From Gammaproteobacteria bacterium (GTDB taxonomy: Bacteria > Pseudomonadota > Gammaproteobacteria > Xanthomonadales > Marinicellaceae), in the NCBI GenBank assembly GCA_041395445.1, contig JAWLAO010000009.1, positions 1 through 64,000 on the forward strand: DNA of 64,000 nt. Reading direction: 5' to 3'. Positions 8,320 through 17,715 of this stretch are shown here, piece by piece. The notes beneath the pieces are model-generated. The model had not been told where the DNA came from. It saw only the letters and a list, made by a program, of their open reading frames with translations, and made no database searches. The translations under genes and the position numbers were made by a program. Positions within the stretch are counted from its first letter, which is position 1, and the number at the start of each line of letters is the position of its first letter.

Positions 8320-8757
8320 TTAACTGTTTGTGGTTTTAGGTTTTTCAGCTGGTTTAGCTTTCATTTTATGGTTGATTTCATCCAGAACGACATCTAACTT
8401 ATTCAATATTTTTGATTTAGTCTGTTCATCAATATATTTCGATTCCAAAGTGGTCTGAGCCCGTTTTAACAAATCATCCAGTTTCTTTTCCTGTACATCA
8501 ATTGGCGACATTATGTCCTTGTCAGCATCATCAAACAGCCCAATCCATTTTTCAGAAACTTTGCCATAACTCAGCAAACGATACATATATCTTCCTGGTT
8601 GCTTTTGGTGCTTGATTAACCCAAAAACTGTTGCAAAAAACACGGCGGGCATTAATAACAAATCCCTAAAACCATCAACAATCAGTTTTAATTGCAGTAC
8701 AAAAGTATCACGAATCACTTCCGAACGAGAGTGAGTTTTATCGACTTTTTTTGACAT
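8320..8757 (-). CDS. Conserved-looking membrane-associated protein of unknown function
   Basis: This 145-residue protein has one hydrophobic segment at about residues 33-48 (LLLMPAVFFATVFGLI), flanked by charged regions, and a helical Lys-rich C-terminus. It lies 65 bases downstream of the RegA-type regulator on the same strand and could be its last operon gene. I do not recognise a named family. No catalytic motif is visible. Confidence 0.55.
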   Translation of the reverse strand: MSKKVDKTHSRSEVIRDTFVLQLKLIVDGFRDLLLMPAVFFATVFGLIKHQKQPGRYMYRLLSYGKVSEKWIGLFDDADKDIMSPIDVQEKKLDDLLKRAQTTLESKYIDEQTKSKILNKLDVVLDEINHKMKAKPAEKPKTTNS

Positions 8758-8822
8758 GGAAGTATGTTAGAAAATTAGAAGATTCAATTCTAATCAATTT
8801 GAAGAGAATTTAAAATAGGCTG

Positions 8823-9377
8823 TTAGTCATTTATTTTTTGTTCTGCACTATCTTTGACAGGTCTCTTTTTCAGCTTTCTTTGTAATGTTCGACGATGCAT
8901 ATTCAACTGCTCAGCTGCTTTTGAGATGTTTCCGTCATTTTCCGATAAGACTTTTTGCAAATGTTCCCACTCCAATCGTTTCACCGGTAATGGTTTTTCC
9001 GGAATTGGAATATCAGTATCCGCTTCTTCAATATTTAAAGCTGCCAAAATACTGTCAACGTCGGTCGGCTTGGTTAAATAGTGTTTCACACCCAACTTAA
9101 TGGATTCCACGGCGGTTGCTATGCTGGCATAGCCGGTTAATATCACAATTGAAACTTCCGGAAATTCAGCCAATAAGAACTCGCAAACTTTGAGTCCCGA
9201 ATCCTCACCAATCCGCAAGTCCACAACTGCTTTATCAGGATAAAACTTCTTGGTTATTTGTTCGGTTTGTGAAAAATTATTTGCCGTTTCAACAATAAAT
9301 CCTCTGTTTCGCAAAGCCCCTGCCAGAACTTCACAAAATATCTCATCATCGTCAATAACTAGGATTCTTTCTTTCAT
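8823..9377 (-). CDS. regA: RegA/PrrA/RoxR-type redox response regulator
   Basis: A 184-residue regulator with an N-terminal receiver (acidic Asp9-Asp11 cluster, phosphoacceptor Asp53, Lys103) and a C-terminal Fis-type helix-turn-helix (DGNISKAAEQLNMHRRTLQ). The length and the HRRTLQRKLKKRPV ending are typical of the RegA family, which controls respiration, cytochrome oxidase and redox genes. Its ATG overlaps the stop of the sensor kinase by four bases (9374-9377). A matching RegA-type palindrome lies upstream of the operon at 10642-10658. Confidence 0.9.
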   Translation of the reverse strand: MKERILVIDDDEIFCEVLAGALRNRGFIVETANNFSQTEQITKKFYPDKAVVDLRIGEDSGLKVCEFLLAEFPEVSIVILTGYASIATAVESIKLGVKHYLTKPTDVDSILAALNIEEADTDIPIPEKPLPVKRLEWEHLQKVLSENDGNISKAAEQLNMHRRTLQRKLKKRPVKDSAEQKIND

Positions 9378-10591
9378 GTTTGCAATATCGGCAATGAAAT
9401 AACAATTTGAGTACCGGATGAATCCACATCTTTTACATTAATACTTCCGGAAAATCTTTGAATGGTTGCGTGAGCCAAAAACAGCCCCAAGCCCATGCCA
9501 AACTCTTTATCCGAATCTATCGGCTTGCCAAATTCTTCATCGAGACCTTTTCCATTATCTGTAATTATAAAATTTAACTCATCGGATGAAATCTCACTCT
9601 TAAGAACAACTTTTGTGGACTCTGCCTGAAAGGAATTATTGATAATATTTACCAAAGCCTGAACCAAAGTTTTATCTGAAATCATCTGTTGTTGATTGGT
9701 GAACTCACAAACTTTCGTTTCCAGTTGAACTGATTCTGGTGGATGAATAGAGTTCAGAACTTTTTCAATGAACTTCCCAACAGTCAACTTCTTGCCTTTA
9801 ATAGCTTGTGTCGTTCCTGTTGAGGCTGTAATTTGTGTCAGAGAATCTTTACATCTGTAAACTTGAGATTCCACAATTTGTAATTGTTTATGAAAATCAA
9901 CAAGTTGCGGATTCTTCAACATCTCTTTAATGATGATGTTTATGGTTGCCAGAGGTGTTCCCAACTCATGTGCGGAACCAGTTGCTAAAGTCGCCAAAGC
10001 CAGTATTTTATCATTTTTCGCCTGATTGAGACTCGCCTGCATCAGCTGGGAATCTTTTCTGCGAATATTATTTACTAGACCAATAATCACCCAAGATAAC
10101 AACAAAGCAATGACAATAAAGCCAAGCCACATACCAATCAAATGCTGGCTAAAACTGGTTTGGTGATGGTTGTGATGCATACTTGCTTCCATACTTACAG
10201 GCTGAAAGAATTTAATCAGTAAAGTGTAGGATATAACAGCAGAAAGTGTCAGCAACCATGTGTGTTTTGAGCGTAACGTGGTAGCTGAAAATATGATTGG
10301 AATGAGCAAAAACCAAGTAAAAGGATTGCTCGAACCGCCGGTTAAATAAAAGAACAAGGACAGCTCAACAATATCAATCAAAAGCTGAAAAAAGAATATC
10401 CAGTCATTACTGTTTTTTCTTGTCAGCCAGAACAGTATATTTATCAAAAAATACATGCCGCTAAGAGTCAAAACTGAACTCGGATAAATGATGTTCCAGA
10501 TGTTTCTGGTAGTAAACCAAACGACAATCTGACCGACTATCAGAAAATTTCTAAGCCAAAATGCAGTAACATGACGTGAAAAATGATTCAT
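9374..10591 (-). CDS. regB: RegB/PrrB/RoxS-type redox sensor histidine kinase
   Basis: A 405-residue inner-membrane kinase with about six membrane segments in residues 10-175. The quinone-binding signature GGSSNPF is at 85-91, the phosphoacceptor His208 lies in GSAHELGTPLATI, and the redox-active Cys of the family matches Cys247 (VYRCKDSL). The ATPase domain shows N, G1 and G2 boxes (NIINNSFQA, DNGKGLDEEFG, GMGLGLFLAH). A periplasmic or exposed loop at 131-150 is rich in Met and His. It pairs with the overlapping regulator gene. The start is the ATG at 10591, divergent from the copper-type receptor. Confidence 0.9.
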   Translation of the reverse strand: MNHFSRHVTAFWLRNFLIVGQIVVWFTTRNIWNIIYPSSVLTLSGMYFLINILFWLTRKNSNDWIFFFQLLIDIVELSLFFYLTGGSSNPFTWFLLIPIIFSATTLRSKHTWLLTLSAVISYTLLIKFFQPVSMEASMHHNHHQTSFSQHLIGMWLGFIVIALLLSWVIIGLVNNIRRKDSQLMQASLNQAKNDKILALATLATGSAHELGTPLATINIIIKEMLKNPQLVDFHKQLQIVESQVYRCKDSLTQITASTGTTQAIKGKKLTVGKFIEKVLNSIHPPESVQLETKVCEFTNQQQMISDKTLVQALVNIINNSFQAESTKVVLKSEISSDELNFIITDNGKGLDEEFGKPIDSDKEFGMGLGLFLAHATIQRFSGSINVKDVDSSGTQIVISLPILQT

Positions 10592-10641
10592 TTGGGAATT
10601 TTAAACCACTTTGAGTATTTTTGTTACCTCAACGTCTTTGG

Positions 10642-10658
10642 TGCGACAATTTGTCGCA
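10642..10658. promoter_or_regulatory. RegA-type binding site between regB and the TonB receptor
   Basis: TGCGACA, ATT, TGTCGCA is a perfect 7-bp inverted repeat with a 3-base centre. It matches the known RegA/PrrA half-site pattern GCGAC-N5-GTCGC exactly. It sits 50 bases before the regB ATG and 62 bases before the receptor ATG. A weak plus-strand promoter (TTACCA at 10660-10665, 16-base spacer, TATCAT at 10682-10687) lies just downstream, placing the box where an activator would act. Confidence 0.75.
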
Positions 10659-10720
10659 TTTACCAATCCTGCCTGAACAAGTATCATGTCGCCCGAATTC
10701 GAATAAAAAATACTGAGAAC

Positions 10721-12787
10721 ATGAATAAAACCATATTGTCGTTACTTCTAACTTCATCATCACTTGCTTTCACACAAACCTTAACTGACAAAGAAGAGTT
10801 AGATAATATCGAAGTTATCGGACATGAAAACAACCAACAGAATATTGTCAAATTACTTCCGGAAAATGCTCAAAGCATCATCGACACGCCTGAAGTTCTG
10901 AAAAAAATTCCCGGAGCGAATGTCAATAGAAATGGTCCTCTATCCGGCATCGCCCAATATCGCGGTTTATTCGGTAACCGCGTCAATGTTCAAATTGATA
11001 ACATCACCATGCAAGAATCTTGCTCAAACTCAATGGATACTGCAATGAGCCATATTCCCGCTTCGATGGTTGATGCGGTGGTTTTAAAACGTGGAATTTC
11101 TCCGGTTAGTTCCGCTATCGAATCCATCGGAGGAAGTATTAGCGTTATCGCCAAAGAAAATATCAATCAGTCAGAAGCATTTCAATTGCATGGTGATGTC
11201 AGTTCAGGGTTTTCAACGGTTAACTCTGGCAAAAAAACATCAGTCCTTTTATCAGGCACATCTGAATTCCATAATATCTATCTCGGTTTTGATAGTGAAA
11301 GCGGTGACAGTTTTAAATTTCCGAACGGTAAAAATTACAGTACAGAATATAACCGCGATTTCTATATGTTTGGCTACAACTTCAAATCTGATAATCAGGA
11401 ACTCAAACTAAAACTCAACTATAACGATACCGGCAATACAGGAACGCCTTCATTACCAATGGACATTGTTTATGCTGAAGGTGGCGTAATTAGTTTGGAA
11501 CATGCGTTAAGAGTTAATGATAGTTTATCTCTGAATTCGCAGTTCTCTCATCAAAATACCGACCATTTGATGAACAATTATTTGTTTCGCTCCACTACAG
11601 ATAAAAAAGACTCACTCACTCAAGTGAACAACAATAGCTACTCACTAACAGCAAATTCCAATCAAGCTTTTGGGAATTTGACATTTGGACTTGAGGGAGA
11701 TTTCACAGCTCATCAAGCTACAATTACAAATCCTGATAATCCTATGTTTAGTATTACCAATTTTGATACACGGAAATACAGGCACAGCGCATTTGCTGAA
11801 CTTGAAAAGAAACTATCCGAAAAAATTCAAATGACAACCGGCTTGAGATACACTTTTGTGGATATGAGTGCTGCTGATGTGTATTCTTCCGTTTCCATGA
11901 TGCAAAACTCTATGGGCAATTTGCATAGAGCCTTACAAGACAGATTCAATAATTTAGATAGAAATATCAACGATAACAATCTGGATTTAGCCATCACTTT
12001 TGAGCAAAAGATTAATGATGACCTCTCTTTAGAATATGGTTTCGCGCGAAAAACTCGTTCTCCAAGTTATCAGGAACGCTATTTGTGGTTGCCTTTAGAA
12101 GCCACAGCAGGAATGGCAGATGGTTTGCAATATTTCGGAAATTTAAACCTCAAACCCGAGAAAGCCAACCAACTTGAGCTGGGTTTAAACTTCAGCAATG
12201 ACAAACTGAGTTTCTCGCCACATGTTTTTTATCATGATATCAGCGACTACATTCAAGGAACACCGACAACCAGCTCACCGACTCCACCAAATACTTTGAC
12301 ATTCAACAATGTGAATGCGGAACTTTACGGTGCAGATATGGAGTTCAGTTACAAATTCAACTCCAGTCTCACTTTGAATAACGTCACATCCTATGTTCGC
12401 GGAAAACGCAAAGATATTGACGATAACCTTTATCGAATTGCACCTTTGAACACCCGAATTGAGCTGGTTTATGCCAATTCCAACTGGAGTCTATCTTCTG
12501 AGATTGTCGCTTATCAGTCTCAGGAAAATATTTCATCAACTAATAAGGAAAAAACAACTCCCGGTTATGGTTTGCTGAATTTAGCATCGAATATTAAACT
12601 CACTGATTCCGCAAATATCGCTTTTGGCATGAATAATGTTTTTAATAAACAATATTACAACCACCTGAATGGTTATAACCGCAACAATCTGAATACAGAT
12701 GTCGGTTTTGATGCTTCAAATTTACAAGCCTACAGATTACCGGGAGAAGGCAGAAATATTTATTTCAATCTCTATCTGCATTGGTAA
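10721..12787 (+). CDS. OprC/NosA-like copper TonB-dependent outer-membrane receptor
   Basis: The start is the ATG at 10721, which opens a signal peptide (MNKTILSLLLTSSSLAFTQ); the longer frame from 10583 has no signal peptide. A plug domain (VLKKIPGANVNRNGPLSGIAQYRG) and a beta barrel ending in an aromatic residue (FNLYLHW) are visible. CxxxM (Cys101, Met105 in SCSNSMDTAM) and HxM (His282, Met284 in DHLMNN) match the copper ligands known in Pseudomonas OprC. It probably imports copper. It is divergent from regB across a RegA-type box, suggesting redox control of copper supply. Confidence 0.8.
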   Translation: MNKTILSLLLTSSSLAFTQTLTDKEELDNIEVIGHENNQQNIVKLLPENAQSIIDTPEVLKKIPGANVNRNGPLSGIAQYRGLFGNRVNVQIDNITMQESCSNSMDTAMSHIPASMVDAVVLKRGISPVSSAIESIGGSISVIAKENINQSEAFQLHGDVSSGFSTVNSGKKTSVLLSGTSEFHNIYLGFDSESGDSFKFPNGKNYSTEYNRDFYMFGYNFKSDNQELKLKLNYNDTGNTGTPSLPMDIVYAEGGVISLEHALRVNDSLSLNSQFSHQNTDHLMNNYLFRSTTDKKDSLTQVNNNSYSLTANSNQAFGNLTFGLEGDFTAHQATITNPDNPMFSITNFDTRKYRHSAFAELEKKLSEKIQMTTGLRYTFVDMSAADVYSSVSMMQNSMGNLHRALQDRFNNLDRNINDNNLDLAITFEQKINDDLSLEYGFARKTRSPSYQERYLWLPLEATAGMADGLQYFGNLNLKPEKANQLELGLNFSNDKLSFSPHVFYHDISDYIQGTPTTSSPTPPNTLTFNNVNAELYGADMEFSYKFNSSLTLNNVTSYVRGKRKDIDDNLYRIAPLNTRIELVYANSNWSLSSEIVAYQSQENISSTNKEKTTPGYGLLNLASNIKLTDSANIAFGMNNVFNKQYYNHLNGYNRNNLNTDVGFDASNLQAYRLPGEGRNIYFNLYLHW

Positions 12788-12823
12788 CCCTCGCCCTATT
12801 CTTTTCAATGCAGATATTTACTG

Positions 12824-12852
12824 AGAGAGCTTCGCGGAAGCTCTCTTTTTTT
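12824..12852 (+). terminator. Terminator of the copper-receptor gene
   Basis: AGAGAGCTTC (12824-12833) and GAAGCTCTCT (12837-12846) form a perfect 10-bp stem with a GCG loop, followed by seven T residues. Confidence 0.95.
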
Positions 12853-12857
12853 AATGC

Positions 12858-14687
12858 TTATTCAAACCCATCTTCAAAAATAATATCACTGGCATAAGTT
12901 TCATCGGCTCCGACATCATAAGGATCACCACTAATTGTTGGGTCATCCCAGCCACGATTCTCAAAGTCCATATCTTTACCAAACAATAAATCAGATGCAT
13001 CACACAAGTCTCTAACAGGAGAAGTTGCTGCAATATGATAATCTCTACTCGCCGGATTAACAAACTGAGGATCAAATGTTCCTGATGGGTTTAATGGAGG
13101 TGTAACAAAAGATGCTATCTCGTGTGCAATTAAACAACGAACATCGGTACTTCCTTGAAAGGTTGAATTTATGACAGTTCCCGAACTGCTATCATGAACA
13201 ATTGAGTTTTGCATTTTCAACTGCGAACCATTTGCACTATGTATCTGAAACACAGCTATTTCTGCGTTGTTATCGGCAAATGTGCTTTCATAAACCTTTA
13301 TGACAGCTCCTAATATAGCGCTAATGACATAGTTATCCAGATAACCTCCATTTCCATTATTACCATTGTGGTTAAATACGCTATTATCAATTTGTACACC
13401 TGCAACATGTCCCGGTGTAACACCATCCGGAGTCCTCGCAGAAATCGCCGTTCCCGTCGCGGCTCTGTTATCTTCAAAAAAAGCATTGCTGATTTGCACA
13501 TTGACACTAGATGCCACATTGGAGCTTTCTGTATAAATCGCTCCTCCGCTTCCTCCTTGTGTGCGATTTGCAGAAAAGAAATTACATCTTTCCTCGTTCC
13601 AGCATTCCTTGTTCGATCTCCTAACGAACAAATAGGATTTATCGAATAAAGCTATTGCTCCTCCCTGTACATTAGCCGTATTATTATAAATCCATCCATC
13701 CAGGATTTCCATATAAGTGTCTGTTCCTCCCAGATAGACAGCTCCTCCAACATTAGCAGTATTCTGTGTTAGACTGACGGGGAGAGAATCAGGATCACCA
13801 TTACATGTTGCTCCTATACATTGGTTTCCATTTAAAGAAATATACGAACCACCTGTCGCATAGATTCCGCCGCCATTATTATCAGCTGTGTTTGAATCGA
13901 TTCCCCAAACCGCCGGGATGGAAGATGATCCGGAATAGAAATTAATTACACAGCCATTACTATAAATGCCTCCTCCATTTCCACCGAGTGCACCGGATGC
14001 AATAGCATGATTGAATCTGACAGAAGAGTAATTGGAAATATTCATGTTCAAAGAAGTTCCTGCTCCGGATGTCACACAATATATTCCACCTCCTGAAAAC
14101 CCTGCTAAAGCGTCATTGCTATAAAAACTTGAGTTTTCAATATCTACTTGTGTGTGAAATGAAGACGATTGATTGATGATAGCCAACCCTCCGCCACCGA
14201 CAGCTGATGAGTTATTCTGAATTGAGACATTCTTAATTGTTAGTGAGCCATTAACATGACTCGCATACAAGCCGCCACCGGGTTCTAAATCAGAATATCC
14301 ATTCTCAATGACAAGATTTTCGAATACAAAATCTCTTGGAGATGAAATCGATCCGTTTATCCATATTACCGGATTATCACTGGACACCAACCCCTGAATT
14401 GTTGCTCTCAAATGATTATCACTGATATTGGCATTGGCATTGGCACAACTTGTAAAGCCTCCGCGCATAGAGATTCCAGAAAAAAGAACCAGATTTTCAT
14501 CATATGTGTTGCTAACAATCCTGACTTCTGTAGCTCCTCCAAGATTATTCAATGCAGTTGTTATATTTGAAAAATCACAACCACTTGCTGTTGAACCTAC
14601 AGTTACAAAACCAGCTCCATTAACAACTTCAGTTTCTGCGTAAGCTAAATTTCCTAATAATAAAATAATCAAATATATTTTTTTCAC
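12858..14687 (-). CDS. Secreted parallel beta-helix protein (Pmp/CSLREA-like) with IIFEDGFE tail
   Basis: The GTG at 14687 is chosen because GGAG lies 6 bases before it and it opens a signal peptide (KKIYLIILLLGNLAYA); a TTG lies four codons earlier. The body contains many repeats of the GGGIYA/GGAIY type with short Asn/Ser-rich strands, typical of right-handed parallel beta-helix polymorphic-membrane-like proteins. It ends exactly in SDIIFEDGFE, a short hydrophobic-acidic tail I have seen at the C-terminus of many secreted proteins of related bacteria, possibly a sorting signal. Probably surface-located; function unknown. Confidence 0.75.
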   Translation of the reverse strand: MKKIYLIILLLGNLAYAETEVVNGAGFVTVGSTASGCDFSNITTALNNLGGATEVRIVSNTYDENLVLFSGISMRGGFTSCANANANISDNHLRATIQGLVSSDNPVIWINGSISSPRDFVFENLVIENGYSDLEPGGGLYASHVNGSLTIKNVSIQNNSSAVGGGGLAIINQSSSFHTQVDIENSSFYSNDALAGFSGGGIYCVTSGAGTSLNMNISNYSSVRFNHAIASGALGGNGGGIYSNGCVINFYSGSSSIPAVWGIDSNTADNNGGGIYATGGSYISLNGNQCIGATCNGDPDSLPVSLTQNTANVGGAVYLGGTDTYMEILDGWIYNNTANVQGGAIALFDKSYLFVRRSNKECWNEERCNFFSANRTQGGSGGAIYTESSNVASSVNVQISNAFFEDNRAATGTAISARTPDGVTPGHVAGVQIDNSVFNHNGNNGNGGYLDNYVISAILGAVIKVYESTFADNNAEIAVFQIHSANGSQLKMQNSIVHDSSSGTVINSTFQGSTDVRCLIAHEIASFVTPPLNPSGTFDPQFVNPASRDYHIAATSPVRDLCDASDLLFGKDMDFENRGWDDPTISGDPYDVGADETYASDIIFEDGFE

Positions 14688-14744
14688 ACTCCACTCCAAT
14701 TTTTTAGCGACATCATTCTAAACAAAATTGAATCGTATCACATA

Positions 14745-16742
14745 CTAATCAACCTGTTTTTTGACATTAATCATTTTCTGGCGGATAGCTTTCAGATAAT
14801 TTTGAAGTTGTGAATCTGCTTTTTGTATTTTTTTGGGAGATTTTGAAAATCTGAGTTTGATATATAAACTGATGAATTTATCAATTTCATCTTTCAGCTG
14901 AGGATATTGTTTTTTTATCAATTCGGAATACTCAATCACTCCTTGATAATTGAGTTTCGTTAAGCCGTCTTTGGCAAATAATTTTATGAATTGATTGAGA
15001 ACTTTATCATATTGACTCAGTTTTTGTTTGGGTCGTGTCAAATATAAAAACAGCATAACCAAAACAGTTGTAGCCAGCATGATGCTTCCTAATACAATCA
15101 CAATCGCTTTAGCATCTTGTTTCTCGAATCCAATAATTTGAAATAATGCTTTTTGTTTCAAAGCATTATATTCCCGAATCCACTTATTCCATTTGTGGCG
15201 CACACGATCATACTTTTCACCTAGTTTTCTATACCACTCTGTATCATGCCAACTGCGGGAGTTTTCAGAGATTAATGCTTGCGAACCTCGCTCCACTCTC
15301 AAAGGTGAAACTGCCGCCGTTGGATCAACTCTCATCCAGCCTTTTCCGTGAATCCAGACCTCAGACCAGGCATGAGCATCAGACTGTTTGACTTGTAAAT
15401 ATTCTTCGTTTACAGTTCCGCCTTGATAACCGGTGACAATTCGGGCAGGTACACCGGCTGCACGCATCATATAAGTGAAAGCCGATGCATAATGCTCACA
15501 GAAACCACTTTTGGTTTCAAACAAAAACTGATCAACGGTATCTCCCTGTAATAACGGCGGAGTGTAACTGTAATAAAATTCATCTTCAGCAAACCATTGA
15601 AGTATTTTTTGAATCAACTCAAGAGGTGATTTTGTGGATGATTTCCACGTTTGAACCAGTTGTTGGGTTTTGGAGTTGTAACCGGTTGGCAAATCTAATA
15701 ATCTTTCAAAATCCGCTCTTGATAATGTTTCATAGGAATTAAATGGCTGTATCACAGAACTGGCTTGATAATGTCGCAATTGATTGATATCGAGTTCGGT
15801 CATTAGTTGTGAATCTGCTTTCAAGTCCGCTTTTGAGGGAAAATCGACAATATAATCCAAAGCAAAAAGATATTTTTGACCGGTTGGTTCCAGTTCGACT
15901 TCATAATGAACGATTGGAAGGTCGTTTGGTTTTTTCAAATCTCTTTTAACAGAACTTACCTTTTTATTTCGGCTCCAGGTCATTCCATCAAAATCCCACA
16001 GCACCGGTCCTCGCCAGTATAACTGCGACATTTCAGGAATTTCGCTATCAAATACAACCCTGAAAGCTGTTGAATCATCACTAAACAATTGAGAAATACT
16101 ACCCGGTGACATTTCTTCACTAATGCCTGTTTTACCGCTTCCAAAAAAGTCAGGAGAACCCCAAATCGGACTGCCCAACCGAGGAAAGAATAGAAAAAAC
16201 AATGCCGCCAAAGGTATTCCTGCCAGCATTAAACTACCGGTTTGTTTAATCTCTGATTTGAGGAAGTATTTGCCATCATCATTATGTTGTAAAACAAATA
16301 ATGTGTGGGTTATCACCAGAACCGAAGCAAGCAAATAGAGAATCAGCAAAATATCCTGGCTATAGAAAAAACGCGTCAGAATTACAAAGTAACACAGAGT
16401 CACTACCATCCAGGCATCACGTTTTCGCCAGGTTTCGAGGACTTTTAAGACCGTCATAACAGCTAAAATCGTGACACTTAGCTCCCGATTCAGACCGATT
16501 CCATGCACATAAACAATGACCAATGTCAGAAACACCGTCATAAAAGCAACGACAAAACCGGGCAATGGACGAACCCTTCTTCGTACTGTTAACCAACGAA
16601 TGGTTACAGCCATCAATAACAAAATCGGAAACCAGATTGGAAGCCGCGGAATATGAGGTAACGTGGAAATAACAACCGACAACAATATCCAGAATATCTG
16701 TTTGGAACTCAAACTGTAAATTTCTGCTTTAGTCAGTTTCAT
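14745..16742 (-). CDS. tgpA: TgpA-type membrane transglutaminase-like protein (DUF3488/DUF4129)
   Basis: The start is the ATG at 16742, inside the end of the upstream gene; a TTG lies four codons earlier. An N-terminal membrane region has about six segments (residues 15-200). A periplasmic transglutaminase-core domain follows with Cys415 (SGFCEHYAS), His457 (DAHAWSEVW) and Asp473 (RVDPTAA). A last membrane segment near 550 precedes a cytoplasmic DUF4129-like tail. P. aeruginosa TgpA is an essential periplasmic transglutaminase. It overlaps the DUF58 gene by 14 bases, as in the known MoxR-DUF58-TgpA operon. Confidence 0.9.
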   Translation of the reverse strand: MKLTKAEIYSLSSKQIFWILLSVVISTLPHIPRLPIWFPILLLMAVTIRWLTVRRRVRPLPGFVVAFMTVFLTLVIVYVHGIGLNRELSVTILAVMTVLKVLETWRKRDAWMVVTLCYFVILTRFFYSQDILLILYLLASVLVITHTLFVLQHNDDGKYFLKSEIKQTGSLMLAGIPLAALFFLFFPRLGSPIWGSPDFFGSGKTGISEEMSPGSISQLFSDDSTAFRVVFDSEIPEMSQLYWRGPVLWDFDGMTWSRNKKVSSVKRDLKKPNDLPIVHYEVELEPTGQKYLFALDYIVDFPSKADLKADSQLMTELDINQLRHYQASSVIQPFNSYETLSRADFERLLDLPTGYNSKTQQLVQTWKSSTKSPLELIQKILQWFAEDEFYYSYTPPLLQGDTVDQFLFETKSGFCEHYASAFTYMMRAAGVPARIVTGYQGGTVNEEYLQVKQSDAHAWSEVWIHGKGWMRVDPTAAVSPLRVERGSQALISENSRSWHDTEWYRKLGEKYDRVRHKWNKWIREYNALKQKALFQIIGFEKQDAKAIVIVLGSIMLATTVLVMLFLYLTRPKQKLSQYDKVLNQFIKLFAKDGLTKLNYQGVIEYSELIKKQYPQLKDEIDKFISLYIKLRFSKSPKKIQKADSQLQNYLKAIRQKMINVKKQVD

Positions 16743-17715
16743 TTTCCAGTCCAAATAATGCCAACGCTTTTAAGCATTTCAGATAATGTTCATTAGAATA
16801 TCCAAAGCCAGAGTCAAACCCCGGTAATTTCAAGCAATAATCCAATTGCAATTTTTGAGCCTTCAAAACCCAAGCTGTCAATCGGGAAAGTTTCATTTCC
16901 ATATCTGACAATGGAACAGTTGAATAGTCCAATAGCAATTTATCGCCCTGATGTTGCTGAAACTCACGACTAATCAACTCTCCGGTTTGAGCCGTTCTTT
17001 TCCATGCAATCAACCGCAAAGAATCTCCTGACTGAAAAGGTTTTAAACCATGAAAATCATCACCGTGAGTTATTTTGGAGGCATCTCCTTCATCTCCGGC
17101 ATTTTGTGGAAGCGGTGGAGGATTCACCTCCGGAATTGGATAAACCAAACATTTCTCACCAATATTCACCCAAACCCAGGCGTAAAAAATTCCAAACGGA
17201 AAAGAGCTGTAAATTTTAACCTTATCACATTGCAACCACCCTCGTTTCTGTGATCTCAGCCGGTGTTTAATACTACTGAGTTGATCAGGTATCACCTCCA
17301 ACACGCTATTTTCATAGCTCTTATTCTTTGTGCCAATATCAAATTTTGTTTCAGTTGTTTTTAAGTGTAATTTAAATATTGCTACTTCACCGGCAAAAAC
17401 CGGCTGAGCCTCAACATGATGAATTGTCAAACTCTTCAAATTTAAAAAAGTTCTGTAAAGTGCAACCTGAGCAATTCCAAACAGCAAGAATGTCATCATT
17501 AAACCCAGATTATTATTAAAATTCAGACTGGCAATCAGCATCAAAAAAGTAACAAATCCAAAGAATATTCCGGGCTTTGTCGGTAATACAAAAATTCTTC
17601 TCCAATTTAAGTTCAGAGGCAAAGTTTCGGGACTTTTATGCAAAACCAGATTCGGAGCAAATTTGGCAAATAGCCGGTCTTTAAATGACTCTGAATTACG
17701 GGATTTTTGTTTCAT
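16729..17715 (-). CDS. DUF58-domain membrane protein
   Basis: A 328-residue protein with two adjacent membrane segments at about 45-85 and a C-terminal DUF58 (vWA-like) part containing the typical GLKPFQSGDSLRLIAWKRTA stretch. DUF58 proteins are thought to work with MoxR ATPases, perhaps in folding or activating cell-envelope enzymes. It overlaps MoxR upstream by 20 bases and TgpA downstream by 14 bases, so the three are translated together. Confidence 0.9.
   Translation of the reverse strand: MKQKSRNSESFKDRLFAKFAPNLVLHKSPETLPLNLNWRRIFVLPTKPGIFFGFVTFLMLIASLNFNNNLGLMMTFLLFGIAQVALYRTFLNLKSLTIHHVEAQPVFAGEVAIFKLHLKTTETKFDIGTKNKSYENSVLEVIPDQLSSIKHRLRSQKRGWLQCDKVKIYSSFPFGIFYAWVWVNIGEKCLVYPIPEVNPPPLPQNAGDEGDASKITHGDDFHGLKPFQSGDSLRLIAWKRTAQTGELISREFQQHQGDKLLLDYSTVPLSDMEMKLSRLTAWVLKAQKLQLDYCLKLPGFDSGFGYSNEHYLKCLKALALFGLENETD

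Noticed and set aside
10583..10720. Upstream extension of the copper receptor from an ATG at 10583
   Set aside because: It would cover the RegA box and overlap regB, and it would place the signal peptide inside the protein; the ATG at 10721 starts a proper signal peptide.
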